Part shown: piece after piece, positions 17,125 to 25,337 of the stretch
How the letters are laid out: each line of letters starts with the position of its first letter
Numbering within the stretch: the first letter of the stretch is position 1
Assembly (NCBI GenBank): GCA_016293615.1
Contig: JAEDDX010000008.1
Coordinates: 1 to 54,664 of the forward strand
Length of the DNA stretch: 54,664 nucleotides
Origin: Acetatifactor sp.
Lineage (GTDB): Bacteria > Bacillota > Clostridia > Lachnospirales > Lachnospiraceae
Direction: 5' to 3'
Position numbers and translations under genes: made by a program
Notes under the pieces: generated by a model
What the model saw: the letters and a program-made list of their open reading frames with translations, nothing else
Told to the model about the DNA's origin: nothing
The model's database searches: none

Positions 17125-18189
17125 ATGAAATCAGGTTCAAAATGGGTCAAATTTCTGCTTTCCTTTTTCATATTGATTTTGCTGCTGACAGGTATCTTTA
17201 TGGTAGTGGTGGATCCCTGTTTCCACTATCATGCTCCGCTGCCTTATTTTTCCTATACTCTGGATAACGCGCGCTATCAAAACGACGGTATCGTCAAGCA
17301 TTTTGACTACGACGCGCTGATTACCGGAAGCTCGATGACCGAGTGTTTCAAAACCTCCGAACTGGATGCTCTCTTCGGCGTTCACTCCATCAAGGTCCCC
17401 TACTCCGGCGGCAGCTTCAAGGAAGTCGGCGACAACCTCAAGGTGGCATGCGCATCCCAGCCCCAGCTGAAAATGGTCGTGCGCGGGCTCGACGGAAACC
17501 GTTTCTTTAACTCCAAGGACGACATGGATTATGCCGAATATCCTACCTATCTCTACGATGATTCTTATCTGAATGATGTCAATTATCTGTTCAACAAGAA
17601 TCTCCTGCTGACGGGACTTCAGAATGTCATCGGCAAAAACAGCACTGGCGACATTAAAATGTCCTTTGATGATTATTGCAACTGGAATGATCACTTTACC
17701 TTCGGCAAAAGTGTGGTAGATGCTTACTATCACAGAGAAACCATCACTCCCGCCGAGACCATGACCCCGATCACGGAGGATGATTACGCCAAAATCGAGG
17801 CCAACATCCGTCAGAATGTGACCGATGTCGCGGACGCCTATCCCGACATTACCTTCTACATCTATTTCACGCCCTACAGCATATATTATATGGATTACTG
17901 GTACCAGCTGGGCGATCTGGAAAGGCAGCTGCTCGCAGAACGCTACATCATTGAACTGCTTCTGGAGCATGATAACATCCGCCTGTTTTCTTTCTACACG
18001 AGGCATGAGATTGTGAATAACCTGGACCTCTACCGCGATGTTGCCCACCACAACGGTGCTGTCAACACGCAGATCCTAAAATGGATGAAGGAGGGAACCG
18101 GTCTGCTCACAAAGGAGAACTATCAGGAATACTGTGATGATGTCTGGGACTACTATATGAATTTTGATTATGATTCTCTCTTCGAGTAA
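17125..18189 (+). CDS. Membrane-anchored SGNH-like partner of MBOAT
   Basis: A 354-residue protein with one N-terminal transmembrane anchor (~10-30) and the rest predicted outside. A motif at ~66-73 (ITGSSMTECF) resembles the nucleophile block of SGNH/DltD/AlgX-like proteins, with Ser70 as candidate nucleophile. A possible late Asp/His pair lies near DVAHHNGAVNTQILKWM (~305), the typical C-terminal DxxH region. In two-component O-acylation systems the MBOAT protein supplies acyl groups and the SGNH partner transfers them to the polymer. The ATG at 17125 follows AAAGGAG, and the gene starts 16 bases after the MBOAT stop. Assignment to SGNH is by motif and context. Confidence 0.7.
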   Translation: MKSGSKWVKFLLSFFILILLLTGIFMVVVDPCFHYHAPLPYFSYTLDNARYQNDGIVKHFDYDALITGSSMTECFKTSELDALFGVHSIKVPYSGGSFKEVGDNLKVACASQPQLKMVVRGLDGNRFFNSKDDMDYAEYPTYLYDDSYLNDVNYLFNKNLLLTGLQNVIGKNSTGDIKMSFDDYCNWNDHFTFGKSVVDAYYHRETITPAETMTPITEDDYAKIEANIRQNVTDVADAYPDITFYIYFTPYSIYYMDYWYQLGDLERQLLAERYIIELLLEHDNIRLFSFYTRHEIVNNLDLYRDVAHHNGAVNTQILKWMKEGTGLLTKENYQEYCDDVWDYYMNFDYDSLFE

Positions 18190-18192
18190 TAC

Positions 18193-18222
18193 TTGACGAA
18201 ACTGCCGTTCCCGTGCTATAAT
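18193..18222 (+). promoter_or_regulatory. Promoter of tRNA-Pro
   Basis: TTGACG (18193-18198) and a perfect TATAAT (18217-18222) are separated by 18 bases, 17 bases upstream of the tRNA 5' end. The fit to sigma-A is very good and matches a monocistronic stable RNA. Confidence 0.75.
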
Positions 18223-18239
18223 ATCAAAGTTATAGGAAA

Positions 18240-18313
18240 CGGCGCGTGGCTCAGCTTGGTAGAGCGCTGCGTTCGGGACGCAGAGGTCGCGTGTTCGAAT
18301 CACGTCGCGCCGA
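18240..18313 (+). tRNA. tRNA-Pro(CGG)
   Basis: A 74-base cloverleaf. The acceptor CGGCGCG/CGCGCCG has all seven pairs, the D arm is GCTC/GAGC, and the anticodon stem CTGCG/CGCAG encloses the loop TTCGGGA (anticodon CGG, reads CCG). The T arm has TTCGAAT and the discriminator is A. No CCA is encoded. It has its own strong promoter and terminator. Confidence 0.95.
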
Positions 18314-18318
18314 TGAAA

Positions 18319-18352
18319 AACAGTACACCCTTGCGAGTGTACTGTTTTTTTG
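18319..18352 (+). terminator. Terminator of tRNA-Pro
   Basis: AACAGTACAC pairs perfectly with GTGTACTGTT around an eight-base loop, followed by a run of seven Ts after the stem closes. It is a textbook intrinsic terminator six bases after the tRNA. Confidence 0.9.
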
Positions 18353-18364
18353 TTTGCCATACTT

Positions 18365-18394
18365 GTTCGTTATGCGAGCGCAAGCATAGCGAAC
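18365..18394. repeat. 11-bp inverted repeat between tRNA-Pro and ytvI-like gene
   Basis: GTTCGTTATGC and GCATAGCGAAC pair with one G-T wobble around an eight-base loop. The adjoining bases to 18444 are GC-rich and hold no gene. The style (GCGAGCGCAAGC cores) recalls the palindromes at 8564-8758, but the sequences are not the same. Confidence 0.4.
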
Positions 18395-18444
18395 GCACGC
18401 CTTCGGGCATAGGGACTCCGCGGACAGAGTACGGACGGCTCCTG

Positions 18445-19479
18445 TTACCGGCTGCTTCTCCACGCCTCCCTGATGATGACGAAGCCGAGCGGTCCTTCCA
18501 GAATCCCCCACACTCCAAATAACTGCACGCCGGCGTAGATGGAGAGCAGGATGGCAATCGGAGAGATTCCCGTCTTCCTGCCGATGAGCTTCGGTTCGAG
18601 CAATTCTCTGATAAAGATGCACACAACATACAAACCCAGACAGACGACGCCGCCCCCGTAAGCACCCGCAAGAAACCTGCTGATTGCCAACGGTATGAGG
18701 ACGATGCCCGTCCCAATGAAGGGAAGTGCGTCCAAAATCCCCGCCATGATCCCCCAAAAGACTCCGCTTGGCACCCTCGCAAGCCAAAGGACTGCTGCCG
18801 ACAGTCCGCCGATGCAGCTGATGATAATGACCTGCGCTCGCACAAAGGTAGCAATATAGTGAATCACGCCGCAGATAATTTCCAGAAGCATATGACATTC
18901 TTCCCGTTCCAGCAGACGATTCATGATATCATCGTAATCCTTTGCCAGAAAAAGCACGGCTATCACAAAGCAGACCAGAAACGCGCCGAACTTGAGCATC
19001 GACCTCAGTATATCTGGCGATTTTGCCAACACATCCGGCATAAAATCCGCGCGAAGCCACTGCAGGCTGTCTTCCAGCCCGCAGACAATACTTCGTTCCA
19101 GGGACGCTGTGTCTGTCCGAAATACATTCTCTCCCAACTCGCACAGGCGATGGATAAGCACCAACAGCTTCGTTTCCACCGCCTCCATTCCCTCCATCCA
19201 CTGCGGCAGACTGCCCGCGATCCAGTAAAATAACACCCAGAACAACAGCCCGGAGAGCGTGCAGGCAATCAAAAGCAGGATCACCGAACCAAACTGCCTG
19301 TTGATCTTAAGTCTCTCCTGCAGCTTCTGCAGAAACGGACCGAAAATGGTCACGAACAGTGCCGCCAGCAGAATCGGAGAAATCAGAGGTGCCAGAAATT
19401 TCAGGAAAAAATAAACTGCCCCTGTCAAAAGGAGCAGCTTACCTATTTGAGAATTCCGGATCATTCCTTCCGATTCCAT
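18445..19479 (-). CDS. AI-2E/PerM family membrane protein (YtvI-like)
   Basis: A 344-residue integral membrane protein with about eight hydrophobic segments. The family pattern is paired N-terminal helices, a soluble middle (~75-160), and C-terminal helices containing GVFWGIMAGILDALPFIGTG and ELLEPKLIGRKTGISP. This last block is the diagnostic of the AI-2E/PerM/YtvI family. In sporulating Firmicutes, YtvI is a sporulation membrane protein, while other members export small molecules or ions. The ATG at 19479 is preceded by GGAGGTG. It is a single-gene unit between the tRNA-Pro locus and a pseudouridine synthase. Confidence 0.8.
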   Translation of the reverse strand: MESEGMIRNSQIGKLLLLTGAVYFFLKFLAPLISPILLAALFVTIFGPFLQKLQERLKINRQFGSVILLLIACTLSGLLFWVLFYWIAGSLPQWMEGMEAVETKLLVLIHRLCELGENVFRTDTASLERSIVCGLEDSLQWLRADFMPDVLAKSPDILRSMLKFGAFLVCFVIAVLFLAKDYDDIMNRLLEREECHMLLEIICGVIHYIATFVRAQVIIISCIGGLSAAVLWLARVPSGVFWGIMAGILDALPFIGTGIVLIPLAISRFLAGAYGGGVVCLGLYVVCIFIRELLEPKLIGRKTGISPIAILLSIYAGVQLFGVWGILEGPLGFVIIREAWRSSR

Positions 19480-19558
19480 ACCGACACCTCCTTAATCGTT
19501 TGGTATTAGTATGGTTTCTTACGGTGTAAATCATGTTTGAGAAATAATGGGTTCGCCG

Positions 19559-20323
19559 TTATTCAAAACTTTGAAAAATACGCCCCTGCGGCTTACAGGA
19601 AAAGGCAAGCTCCCTGTGAGTGACAGGATGCACGAAAGATAATTCTTTTGCACAGAGGGCGACCGTTCTGACACCCAGCTTTGCAGAAATCTCCATGGAT
19701 GTCTCATTTCCGTACTTTGAATCGCCCAGAAGCGGCAGGCCCGCATGACTCATCTGCGCACGGATCTGGTGAAAGCGGCCCGTCTCGATGACAATTTTTA
19801 CCAGGGAAACCGCCCGGTTTGCAATATCCTGCACGGCATCCTTGCCCTCTGCAGTAAACAAATCACTTACCGTCAGCGTCCTTAGAACTTCGTAATGAAG
19901 CACAGCCTTTTGGGCATTTCCGCCCGCTTCATCCACGACCTGTGCCCTTGCGTCCGACGTCTTTTTCAAATAATCCACAAGCTCTCTCTCTGTTTCGGAA
20001 GGTTTTCCACAGACGACCGCCAGGTATTGTTTATTCAGTGTATTCCCATCCTCCCCGGAACAAAGCTGAGAGGTCAGTTTTGCGGCTGTTTCCTTTGTCT
20101 TGGCGAAGACAAGCAATCCTTCCACCGGCTGATCCAGGCGGTGAATCACTCCCAGATAAACCGTACCGGCAGACTTCCCTGCCCTTTTTTCCTTGCGTGC
20201 CAGATAAGTCTTCAGCTCGCTGACCACATCGTTTTGCCCGACCTTCGCGGTCTGCGTTGCAAGACCTGCAGGCTTTCGGATGATCAGTAAATCGTGATCT
20301 TCATAAATGATTTCTGTTCTCAT
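19559..20323 (-). CDS. RluA family pseudouridine synthase
   Basis: A 254-residue enzyme of the RluA family. The catalytic aspartate lies in HRLDQPVEGLLVFAKT, and other family blocks are IIRKPAGLATQ near the N-terminus and ETGRFHQIRAQMSHAGLPLLGDSKYG near the C-terminus. No S4 domain is present, so it is a short-form member, and the target uridine in rRNA or tRNA cannot be told from sequence. I place the start at ATG 20323, with GGGCAGGAAAAC upstream. The longer frame to 20437 overlaps the RsmF coding region and has no ribosome site. It starts 14 bases after the RsmF-like gene and is probably co-transcribed with it. Confidence 0.85.
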   Translation of the reverse strand: MRTEIIYEDHDLLIIRKPAGLATQTAKVGQNDVVSELKTYLARKEKRAGKSAGTVYLGVIHRLDQPVEGLLVFAKTKETAAKLTSQLCSGEDGNTLNKQYLAVVCGKPSETERELVDYLKKTSDARAQVVDEAGGNAQKAVLHYEVLRTLTVSDLFTAEGKDAVQDIANRAVSLVKIVIETGRFHQIRAQMSHAGLPLLGDSKYGNETSMEISAKLGVRTVALCAKELSFVHPVTHRELAFSCKPQGRIFQSFE

Positions 20324-20337
20324 GTTGTTTTCCTGCC

Positions 20338-21669
20338 CTAATTGACGCGCAGTCCCTTCGGATAGTGGTTTTTCATCATGCCTCCGGCCAGTTTCCCCCA
20401 ACCGAGGGAGAAGCCGTCCACACAGATTAAATACCAACCCTTCTCACCCTCAGCCGCAAAGGTCTGTCCGTTTAAATATGACATAACTGTCGGTTCTGTG
20501 GAAGAAAGGTTCACGACCCGCAGCACCTCCTGCGGAGCAAGTGCCAGTGCGAGCGCATGGGAAGGCTCAAAGCGGTTTTTCTTCAGTTCACCCAGATGCA
20601 GACCCGGGCGAAGCACTTTCAGTCCCTTCAGCTCTGGCATATCCCCGGGCACCAGATAGAGATTGTCCCCGAAACGAAGATAGCCCGGCTTATCCGTCAA
20701 GAAAGCTGCCTGCTTTATGGTTTCCTTACGAAAGGTCAGGTATTCGCCCAACTCCTTTTCCGGTATCGTTCGGGCTAATCCATTGGCAGCGGCTGGTCTG
20801 TATTCGGACAACTCACCTTTTCTTCGCAGTGCCGCAGCGAAATGTCCTTCTCCCTTCGTCTTGTGAGGCCAGATGCGATGCTGCCCAAGCAGTTCAAAAT
20901 CAGTATGTCTCTGTAAAAATCTTTCGATGCTTCCCTCGTCCTCTTCCACGGCGAAGGTACAGGTCGAATAAACCATCCTTCCGCCGGGACGAAGCATTTT
21001 CGCCGCACAGTCGAGAATTTCGTCCTGTCTCGCAGCGCACAGACTCACATTCTCCGGGCTCCACTCCTCACAGGCAGCTTCGTTCTTCCGAAACATTCCC
21101 TCTCCGGAGCAGGGCGCATCCACCATGATTTTATCGAAGTATTCACAGAAGACGCCTGTCAGCTTCGCCGGGCTCTCATTGGTCACAATAGCATTTCGAA
21201 TGCCCATTCTCTCGATGTTTTCCGAAAGGATCTTTGCTCTGGCAGGATGGATCTCATTGCTGATCAGCATACCCTGCCCTTTCAGTTTTGCGGCAATCTG
21301 CGTGCTTTTTCCGCCGGGCGCCGCGCACAGATCCAGAACTCTGTCCCCCGGTCTCACCTCTAACAGTTCTGCCGGCAGCATTGCGCTGGGTTCCTGGATA
21401 TAGTAGACGCCGGCCTCATGGTAAGGATGTTTTCCCGGCTGGTCTCCGCCTTCATAATAATATCCGTTCTCCGCCCAGGAAACAGGGGACAGATGTGCAA
21501 ATCCCTCCCCGCTTACCAGCGCCGAAGCGGCGCTGTCCCCTTTGTCGTTTTTCTTAAGCGCATTCAATCGAAGCGCCTGGTATCTGCTCTGCTCAAATGT
21601 CTTCAGGAAATCCTCGGACTCCTCCTGAAGCATATCTCTCATTCTCTCTACAAAAGCCTCCGGCAGCAT
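20338..21669 (-). CDS. RsmF/NOL1-NOP2-Sun type rRNA m5C methyltransferase
   Basis: A 443-residue RNA cytosine-C5 methyltransferase. The SAM-binding loop is DLCAAPGGKSTQIA (~111), the first catalytic Cys is in VDAPCSGEGMFRK and the second in YSTCTFAVEEDE. The C-terminal RsmF-type domain ends in FSLGWGKLAGGMMKNHYPKG. Members methylate 16S rRNA (YebU/RsmF) or related sites. The ATG at 21669 follows AAGGAGAAAACGA. The next gene encodes a pseudouridine synthase, so this is a small RNA-modification operon. Confidence 0.88.
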   Translation of the reverse strand: MLPEAFVERMRDMLQEESEDFLKTFEQSRYQALRLNALKKNDKGDSAASALVSGEGFAHLSPVSWAENGYYYEGGDQPGKHPYHEAGVYYIQEPSAMLPAELLEVRPGDRVLDLCAAPGGKSTQIAAKLKGQGMLISNEIHPARAKILSENIERMGIRNAIVTNESPAKLTGVFCEYFDKIMVDAPCSGEGMFRKNEAACEEWSPENVSLCAARQDEILDCAAKMLRPGGRMVYSTCTFAVEEDEGSIERFLQRHTDFELLGQHRIWPHKTKGEGHFAAALRRKGELSEYRPAAANGLARTIPEKELGEYLTFRKETIKQAAFLTDKPGYLRFGDNLYLVPGDMPELKGLKVLRPGLHLGELKKNRFEPSHALALALAPQEVLRVVNLSSTEPTVMSYLNGQTFAAEGEKGWYLICVDGFSLGWGKLAGGMMKNHYPKGLRVN

Positions 21670-21733
21670 TCGTTTTCTCCTTGCAGGTTCTTATCAGGCG
21701 ACGGCCGCCCGGCAGTACAAACGCTCCGTGCGT

Positions 21734-22426
21734 TTACACCTTAAACCGGTAGCCCACACCCCAGATCGTTTCGATATAGTTCGGTTTTGCGGTGTCTGCT
21801 TCAATCTTCTCACGGATCTTCTTGATATGCACGGTTACGGTCGCAATGTCACCAATGGAGTCCATGTCCCAGATCTCGCGGAAGAGTTCATCCTTGGTAA
21901 AGACATGGTTGGGGTTCTCGGCCAGGAAGGTCAGAAGGTCGAATTCCTTGGTGGTAAATGTCTTCTCCTCACCGTTGACATAGACGCGTCTGGCAGTCTT
22001 ATCGATGCGGATTCCGCGGATCTCAACGATATCATTCTGCGGTTTTTGGTTGGTTCCTACCAGTCTCTCATATCTTGCCAGGTGAGCTTTGACTCTCGCC
22101 ACCAGCTCGCTGGGGCTGAAGGGCTTCGTCATATAGTCATCCGCTCCGAGCCCAAGACCTCTGATCTTATCAATATCGTCCTTTTTCGCAGAAACCATCA
22201 GAATCGGGATGTTTTTCGTCTCCCTGATTCTGCGGCATACCTCAAAACCATCCATACCCGGCAGCATCAGGTCCAGTATCACCAGATCGTACTCCTGATT
22301 CTGTGTTGCCAGAAGTCCCTTATCTCCGGCATTACAGATATCCACTTCAAAATCAGACAATTCCAGATAATCCTTCTCCAGATCTGCAATTGCTTCCTCA
22401 TCTTCAATAATCAAAATCCTGCTCAT
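21734..22426 (-). CDS. OmpR/PhoB-family response regulator
   Basis: A 230-residue transcription factor. The receiver domain has phospho-Asp52 (VILDLMLPGMDG), acidic Glu8-Asp9 and the Lys of TKPFSP. The winged-helix DNA-binding domain covers ~130-230 (KEFDLLTFLAENPNHVFTK, then HIKKIREKIE and GVGYRFKV). The start is ATG 22426, with GGAGGAAAC upstream; five extra upstream codons lack support. It is first of the pair physically downstream of the sensor kinase, 28 bases after its stop. Targets are unknown. Confidence 0.9.
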   Translation of the reverse strand: MSRILIIEDEEAIADLEKDYLELSDFEVDICNAGDKGLLATQNQEYDLVILDLMLPGMDGFEVCRRIRETKNIPILMVSAKKDDIDKIRGLGLGADDYMTKPFSPSELVARVKAHLARYERLVGTNQKPQNDIVEIRGIRIDKTARRVYVNGEEKTFTTKEFDLLTFLAENPNHVFTKDELFREIWDMDSIGDIATVTVHIKKIREKIEADTAKPNYIETIWGVGYRFKV

Positions 22427-22454
22427 GTCCGTTTCCTCCATCTCCGAAAGCTCT

Positions 22455-23927
22455 TTATTCTGTCGTCAGTTCGATATATTTTCTAAGAACAAAATGGATA
22501 CAGGCGCCCTCTCCTTCTTTGCCGGTCGCCCAGATATATCCGCCGTGATCCTCGATGATTTTCTTCACGATCGAAAGTCCGATGCCGCTGCCGCCCTGTG
22601 CGGAATTTCTGGATGCATCCGTACGATAAAATCTGTCAAAGATTTTGCCCAGATCCTTCTGCGCAATCCCTTTTCCGTTGTCTTCGATCTCGATATGAAT
22701 GGAATCCGACTCATCCAGGATCCGAATCTCGATTCGCCCGTTCGGCTTGTCCATGTATTTTACACTGTTGCTGATGATGTTGTTGATTACCTTCTTCATC
22801 TGCTCGGGATCTGCGATTACCATGGTGTCCTGAGGCGTCATATTGCTGTAATTCAGGCGGATGTTTCTCTGCTCCAGATCAATTCCGACTTCCTCGACAC
22901 AGTCTCCGAAATAGTCTGCCACATTGATTCTGTGGAAATTGTACGGAATTCTGTTGTTGTCGATTCTCGAATAATAGGTCAGCTCATTGATCAGCCGCTC
23001 CATGTCGTTTGCCTTATTATAGATCGTACGGATATATTTATCCATCTTCTCGGGCGTATCTGCGACCCCGTCCTTGATGCCTTCCACATAACCCTTGATC
23101 GCAGTGATGGGCGTCTTCAGATCATGGGAAATATTGCTGATCAGTTCTCTGTTCTTCTCCTCAGCCTGTCTGCTCTCCTCCGTGGATTCTTTCAGCCTCA
23201 GTCGCATGTCCTCGTAATTTTGATAGAGCTCGCCGATCTCACCCTTGGCGTCCGTCTGCAGCGCATAATCAAAATCGCCCTCTTTTATTTTCTGCATTGC
23301 CACATTCAGTTCATTGATCGGGCTGAATACTCCGGTCTGGATCCATTTTGTCAGCATGACGCTGGTCAGAATCAAAATCAGGCAGATGGCAATGAACATA
23401 TCCAAAAGGAGATTGCCGGAAATCAGGGCATTGAGTCTGGATACCACAAACACGCTTCCCTCGCTGCCGTCCGGGAACAGAAAATCGATCTGCTTGACAT
23501 ATTTGCCGTACTTGTCATAGTAAACTCCGGATTCCTCCGAGACTCCCCCGTTTCCGTACTCCGGAAGCTTGGAAAACAGAGCTTTCGCGGCGCTTTCATT
23601 GCCGGCATATATCATATCGTTTTCTTTCCTGACAATGATATAGGTGGACTTGCGGGCGATATCCTGATTGACTCTGTCGAGATATTCTTTATCCAGAAAG
23701 ACAGAGGTATCTTCCTCAGCCTGTTCCATTAAAACGGTGTAAGCTTTTTCCGTAATTTCTACCATTTCCTGCATGTTTTCGGCATACGAGCCGAAACCGA
23801 AGATCGGCATGCCTCTTTGCACATTCATCAGGGTCAGACCGATACCGCAGAACGCCAGGCATGTCAGCACAAGCGGCAAAATGATGATCATTAAGAAGGT
23901 AACCTGCAGTCTTGTCTTAAATTTCAT
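22455..23927 (-). CDS. Sensor histidine kinase (EnvZ/BaeS type)
   Basis: A 490-residue membrane sensor. Transmembrane helices lie at ~8-32 and ~160-185 around an extracytoplasmic domain. A HAMP linker, a HisKA domain with phospho-His268 (ISHDLKTPITAIKGY) and a HATPase domain (NNIISNSVKY, EDNGKGI, GGSGIGLSIVKKI) follow. The response regulator follows directly, forming a standard two-component system transcribed on the minus strand. The sequence gives no clue to the ligand. The plus strand opposite it contains an uninterrupted 435-codon frame, which I regard as a shadow. Confidence 0.9.
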   Translation of the reverse strand: MKFKTRLQVTFLMIIILPLVLTCLAFCGIGLTLMNVQRGMPIFGFGSYAENMQEMVEITEKAYTVLMEQAEEDTSVFLDKEYLDRVNQDIARKSTYIIVRKENDMIYAGNESAAKALFSKLPEYGNGGVSEESGVYYDKYGKYVKQIDFLFPDGSEGSVFVVSRLNALISGNLLLDMFIAICLILILTSVMLTKWIQTGVFSPINELNVAMQKIKEGDFDYALQTDAKGEIGELYQNYEDMRLRLKESTEESRQAEEKNRELISNISHDLKTPITAIKGYVEGIKDGVADTPEKMDKYIRTIYNKANDMERLINELTYYSRIDNNRIPYNFHRINVADYFGDCVEEVGIDLEQRNIRLNYSNMTPQDTMVIADPEQMKKVINNIISNSVKYMDKPNGRIEIRILDESDSIHIEIEDNGKGIAQKDLGKIFDRFYRTDASRNSAQGGSGIGLSIVKKIIEDHGGYIWATGKEGEGACIHFVLRKYIELTTE

Positions 23928-24058
23928 AATGGCTCTCCTACTGTAACTGTTATACCAAGTATATCACGACAAAGCTCTGAATGTATAAATTCCGGGAAAC
24001 ATTATTCTAAAAAAATCATAAACCCTCTGTCTTGTCAGAGTTCAATCTGCTGAAATGC

Positions 24059-24286
24059 TTACTTTGTGATGGATTTTAACTCTTCAAACAGTTCCAGATC
24101 AGACTGGGTAACTCTTAAGTTCGCAGTGATCGGCTCCTCCCCCGGTCTGGTCAGAGTCACTTCAATCACAGTTCCCTCTTCGATGGGTCTTTGGAAGACC
24201 ATCTTCAAAAAGGCCATGAACTTCGGGTGATTCCCCTCAAATTTGTTCTTCGCACTCATCAACTTGATAATAGATGCAGGATTCAT
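24059..24286 (-). CDS. Conserved-looking 75-residue protein of unknown function
   Basis: A small protein starting MNPASIIKLMSAKNKF, preceded by GAGAGGAAAACGAT. The N-terminal part is basic and Lys/Met/Phe-rich (KFMAFLKMVFQRP, ~22-34). The rest alternates as beta strands would (GTVIEVTLTRPGEEPITANLRV) and ends in an acidic helix (DLELFEELKSITK). There is no signal peptide or membrane segment. It sits alone between the sensor kinase and the divergent esterase. I do not recognise a named family. Confidence 0.65.
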   Translation of the reverse strand: MNPASIIKLMSAKNKFEGNHPKFMAFLKMVFQRPIEEGTVIEVTLTRPGEEPITANLRVTQSDLELFEELKSITK

Positions 24287-24410
24287 ATCGTTTTCCTCTC
24301 TTCTAAATAATAATCTAGTATACCCTCTTTACGTCTAAATTGCAACGGACACACAGGCCGTGGCGGGGGTATATTTTCTCAAAAGTTTCTTTCTCTACGG
24401 GCGGAAGTTG

Positions 24411-24419
24411 TGTTATACT
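24411..24419 (+). promoter_or_regulatory. Candidate extended -10 promoter of the esterase/xylanase genes
   Basis: TGTTATACT (24411-24419) fits an extended -10 (TGnTATaaT) 36 bases upstream of the esterase start. No good -35 is visible at the proper distance. Confidence 0.35.
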
Positions 24420-24455
24420 GAGAAATAGGAAATTTATTGTAAGAAGGAGACTCTT

Positions 24456-25304
24456 ATGGATTATGTTTTTGAAATGCCCGAGGCAATGTTAAAGGTGCCC
24501 GCTAAGAATGGTACGGTAGAGAGACTGGAATATGACACCTTTACTTATGATGAAGGCAATAATGTCCCTATGAAGAAGGGGGCATGGGTATATTTGCCCT
24601 ATGGTTATTCGGCAGAGAAGCCGTATCATGTATTATATCTGCTGCACGGCGGCGGTGTAACGGAAGACTGGTGGTTTAAAATGTTCCCCGACACGGTCAC
24701 CATTCTTGACAATATGATGGCGGACGGCGTCTGTGACCCCTGCATCATCGTAGCGCCCACCTACTACCGCGGCACAGAAGCAGACAAGGATGCTGACTTT
24801 ATCACGGAGCACTTCTGTCACGAGCTTCGAAAGGACCTGATTCCCGCGGTGGAGAACAAATATTCCACCTATACAAATGGGGACACTTCAGAGGAAAACC
24901 TGATTGCAACCCGCGTACATCGCGCATTTGCCGGACTTTCCTTAGGTTCCATGACCACCTATCGTGCCGCATTCTACAATAATTATGACCTCTTCGCATG
25001 GTACGGACCGTTCTCAGGCTGCTGCGGACCATTCGGTGACCATGAAAAGGAAGTCGGCCGTATTCTTGAGACCCTTTCCGAGGGAGAGCAGAAGGGACTT
25101 CCCCTGCGCTATCTCTTCTGCTGCAACGGTGATCAGGACATCGCCTATGCAGAGCATCTGGATATCATGTCGAAGGTTGAGCCGCTCTGCCCCACCTTAA
25201 GGCGCGGGGAGAACTATGATTTCTTCGTCATTCCCGGAGGCGTTCACGACATGAAGGCATGGCAGCTTCACCTGTATCATGCGCTTCAGATTTTCTTCCG
25301 ATAA
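24456..25304 (+). CDS. Esterase D-like / feruloyl-esterase-like alpha/beta hydrolase
   Basis: A 282-residue alpha/beta hydrolase of the esterase (Fes/XynZ-type) family. The oxyanion region is LLHGGGVTEDWW (~68-79), the nucleophile is Ser162 in AGLSLGSMTT, and the likely catalytic His is His264 in GGVHDMKAW. No signal peptide is present, so it appears cytoplasmic. Related enzymes remove feruloyl or acetyl groups from xylan and xylo-oligosaccharides. Its neighbour 33 bases downstream is a secreted GH10 xylanase, which supports a role in hemicellulose use. The start ATG at 24456 follows AAGGAGACTCTT. Confidence 0.85.
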   Translation: MDYVFEMPEAMLKVPAKNGTVERLEYDTFTYDEGNNVPMKKGAWVYLPYGYSAEKPYHVLYLLHGGGVTEDWWFKMFPDTVTILDNMMADGVCDPCIIVAPTYYRGTEADKDADFITEHFCHELRKDLIPAVENKYSTYTNGDTSEENLIATRVHRAFAGLSLGSMTTYRAAFYNNYDLFAWYGPFSGCCGPFGDHEKEVGRILETLSEGEQKGLPLRYLFCCNGDQDIAYAEHLDIMSKVEPLCPTLRRGENYDFFVIPGGVHDMKAWQLHLYHALQIFFR

Positions 25305-25337
25305 AGCGAGCACCGATATGAAAGCAGGAGACCAACC

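Noticed and set aside
17137..18051. 304-codon minus-strand frame opposite the SGNH-like gene
   Set aside because: No ribosome site or family motif; the plus-strand gene has a good ribosome site, a signal anchor and operon context.
21715..21733. Short inverted repeat AAACGC/GCGTTT after the response regulator gene
   Set aside because: Only a 6-bp stem and three Ts; too weak to call a terminator.
22425..23732. 435-codon open frame on the plus strand
   Set aside because: It lies entirely opposite the sensor kinase, which has all its motifs, and has no ribosome site or recognisable domain. It reflects codon use of the kinase.
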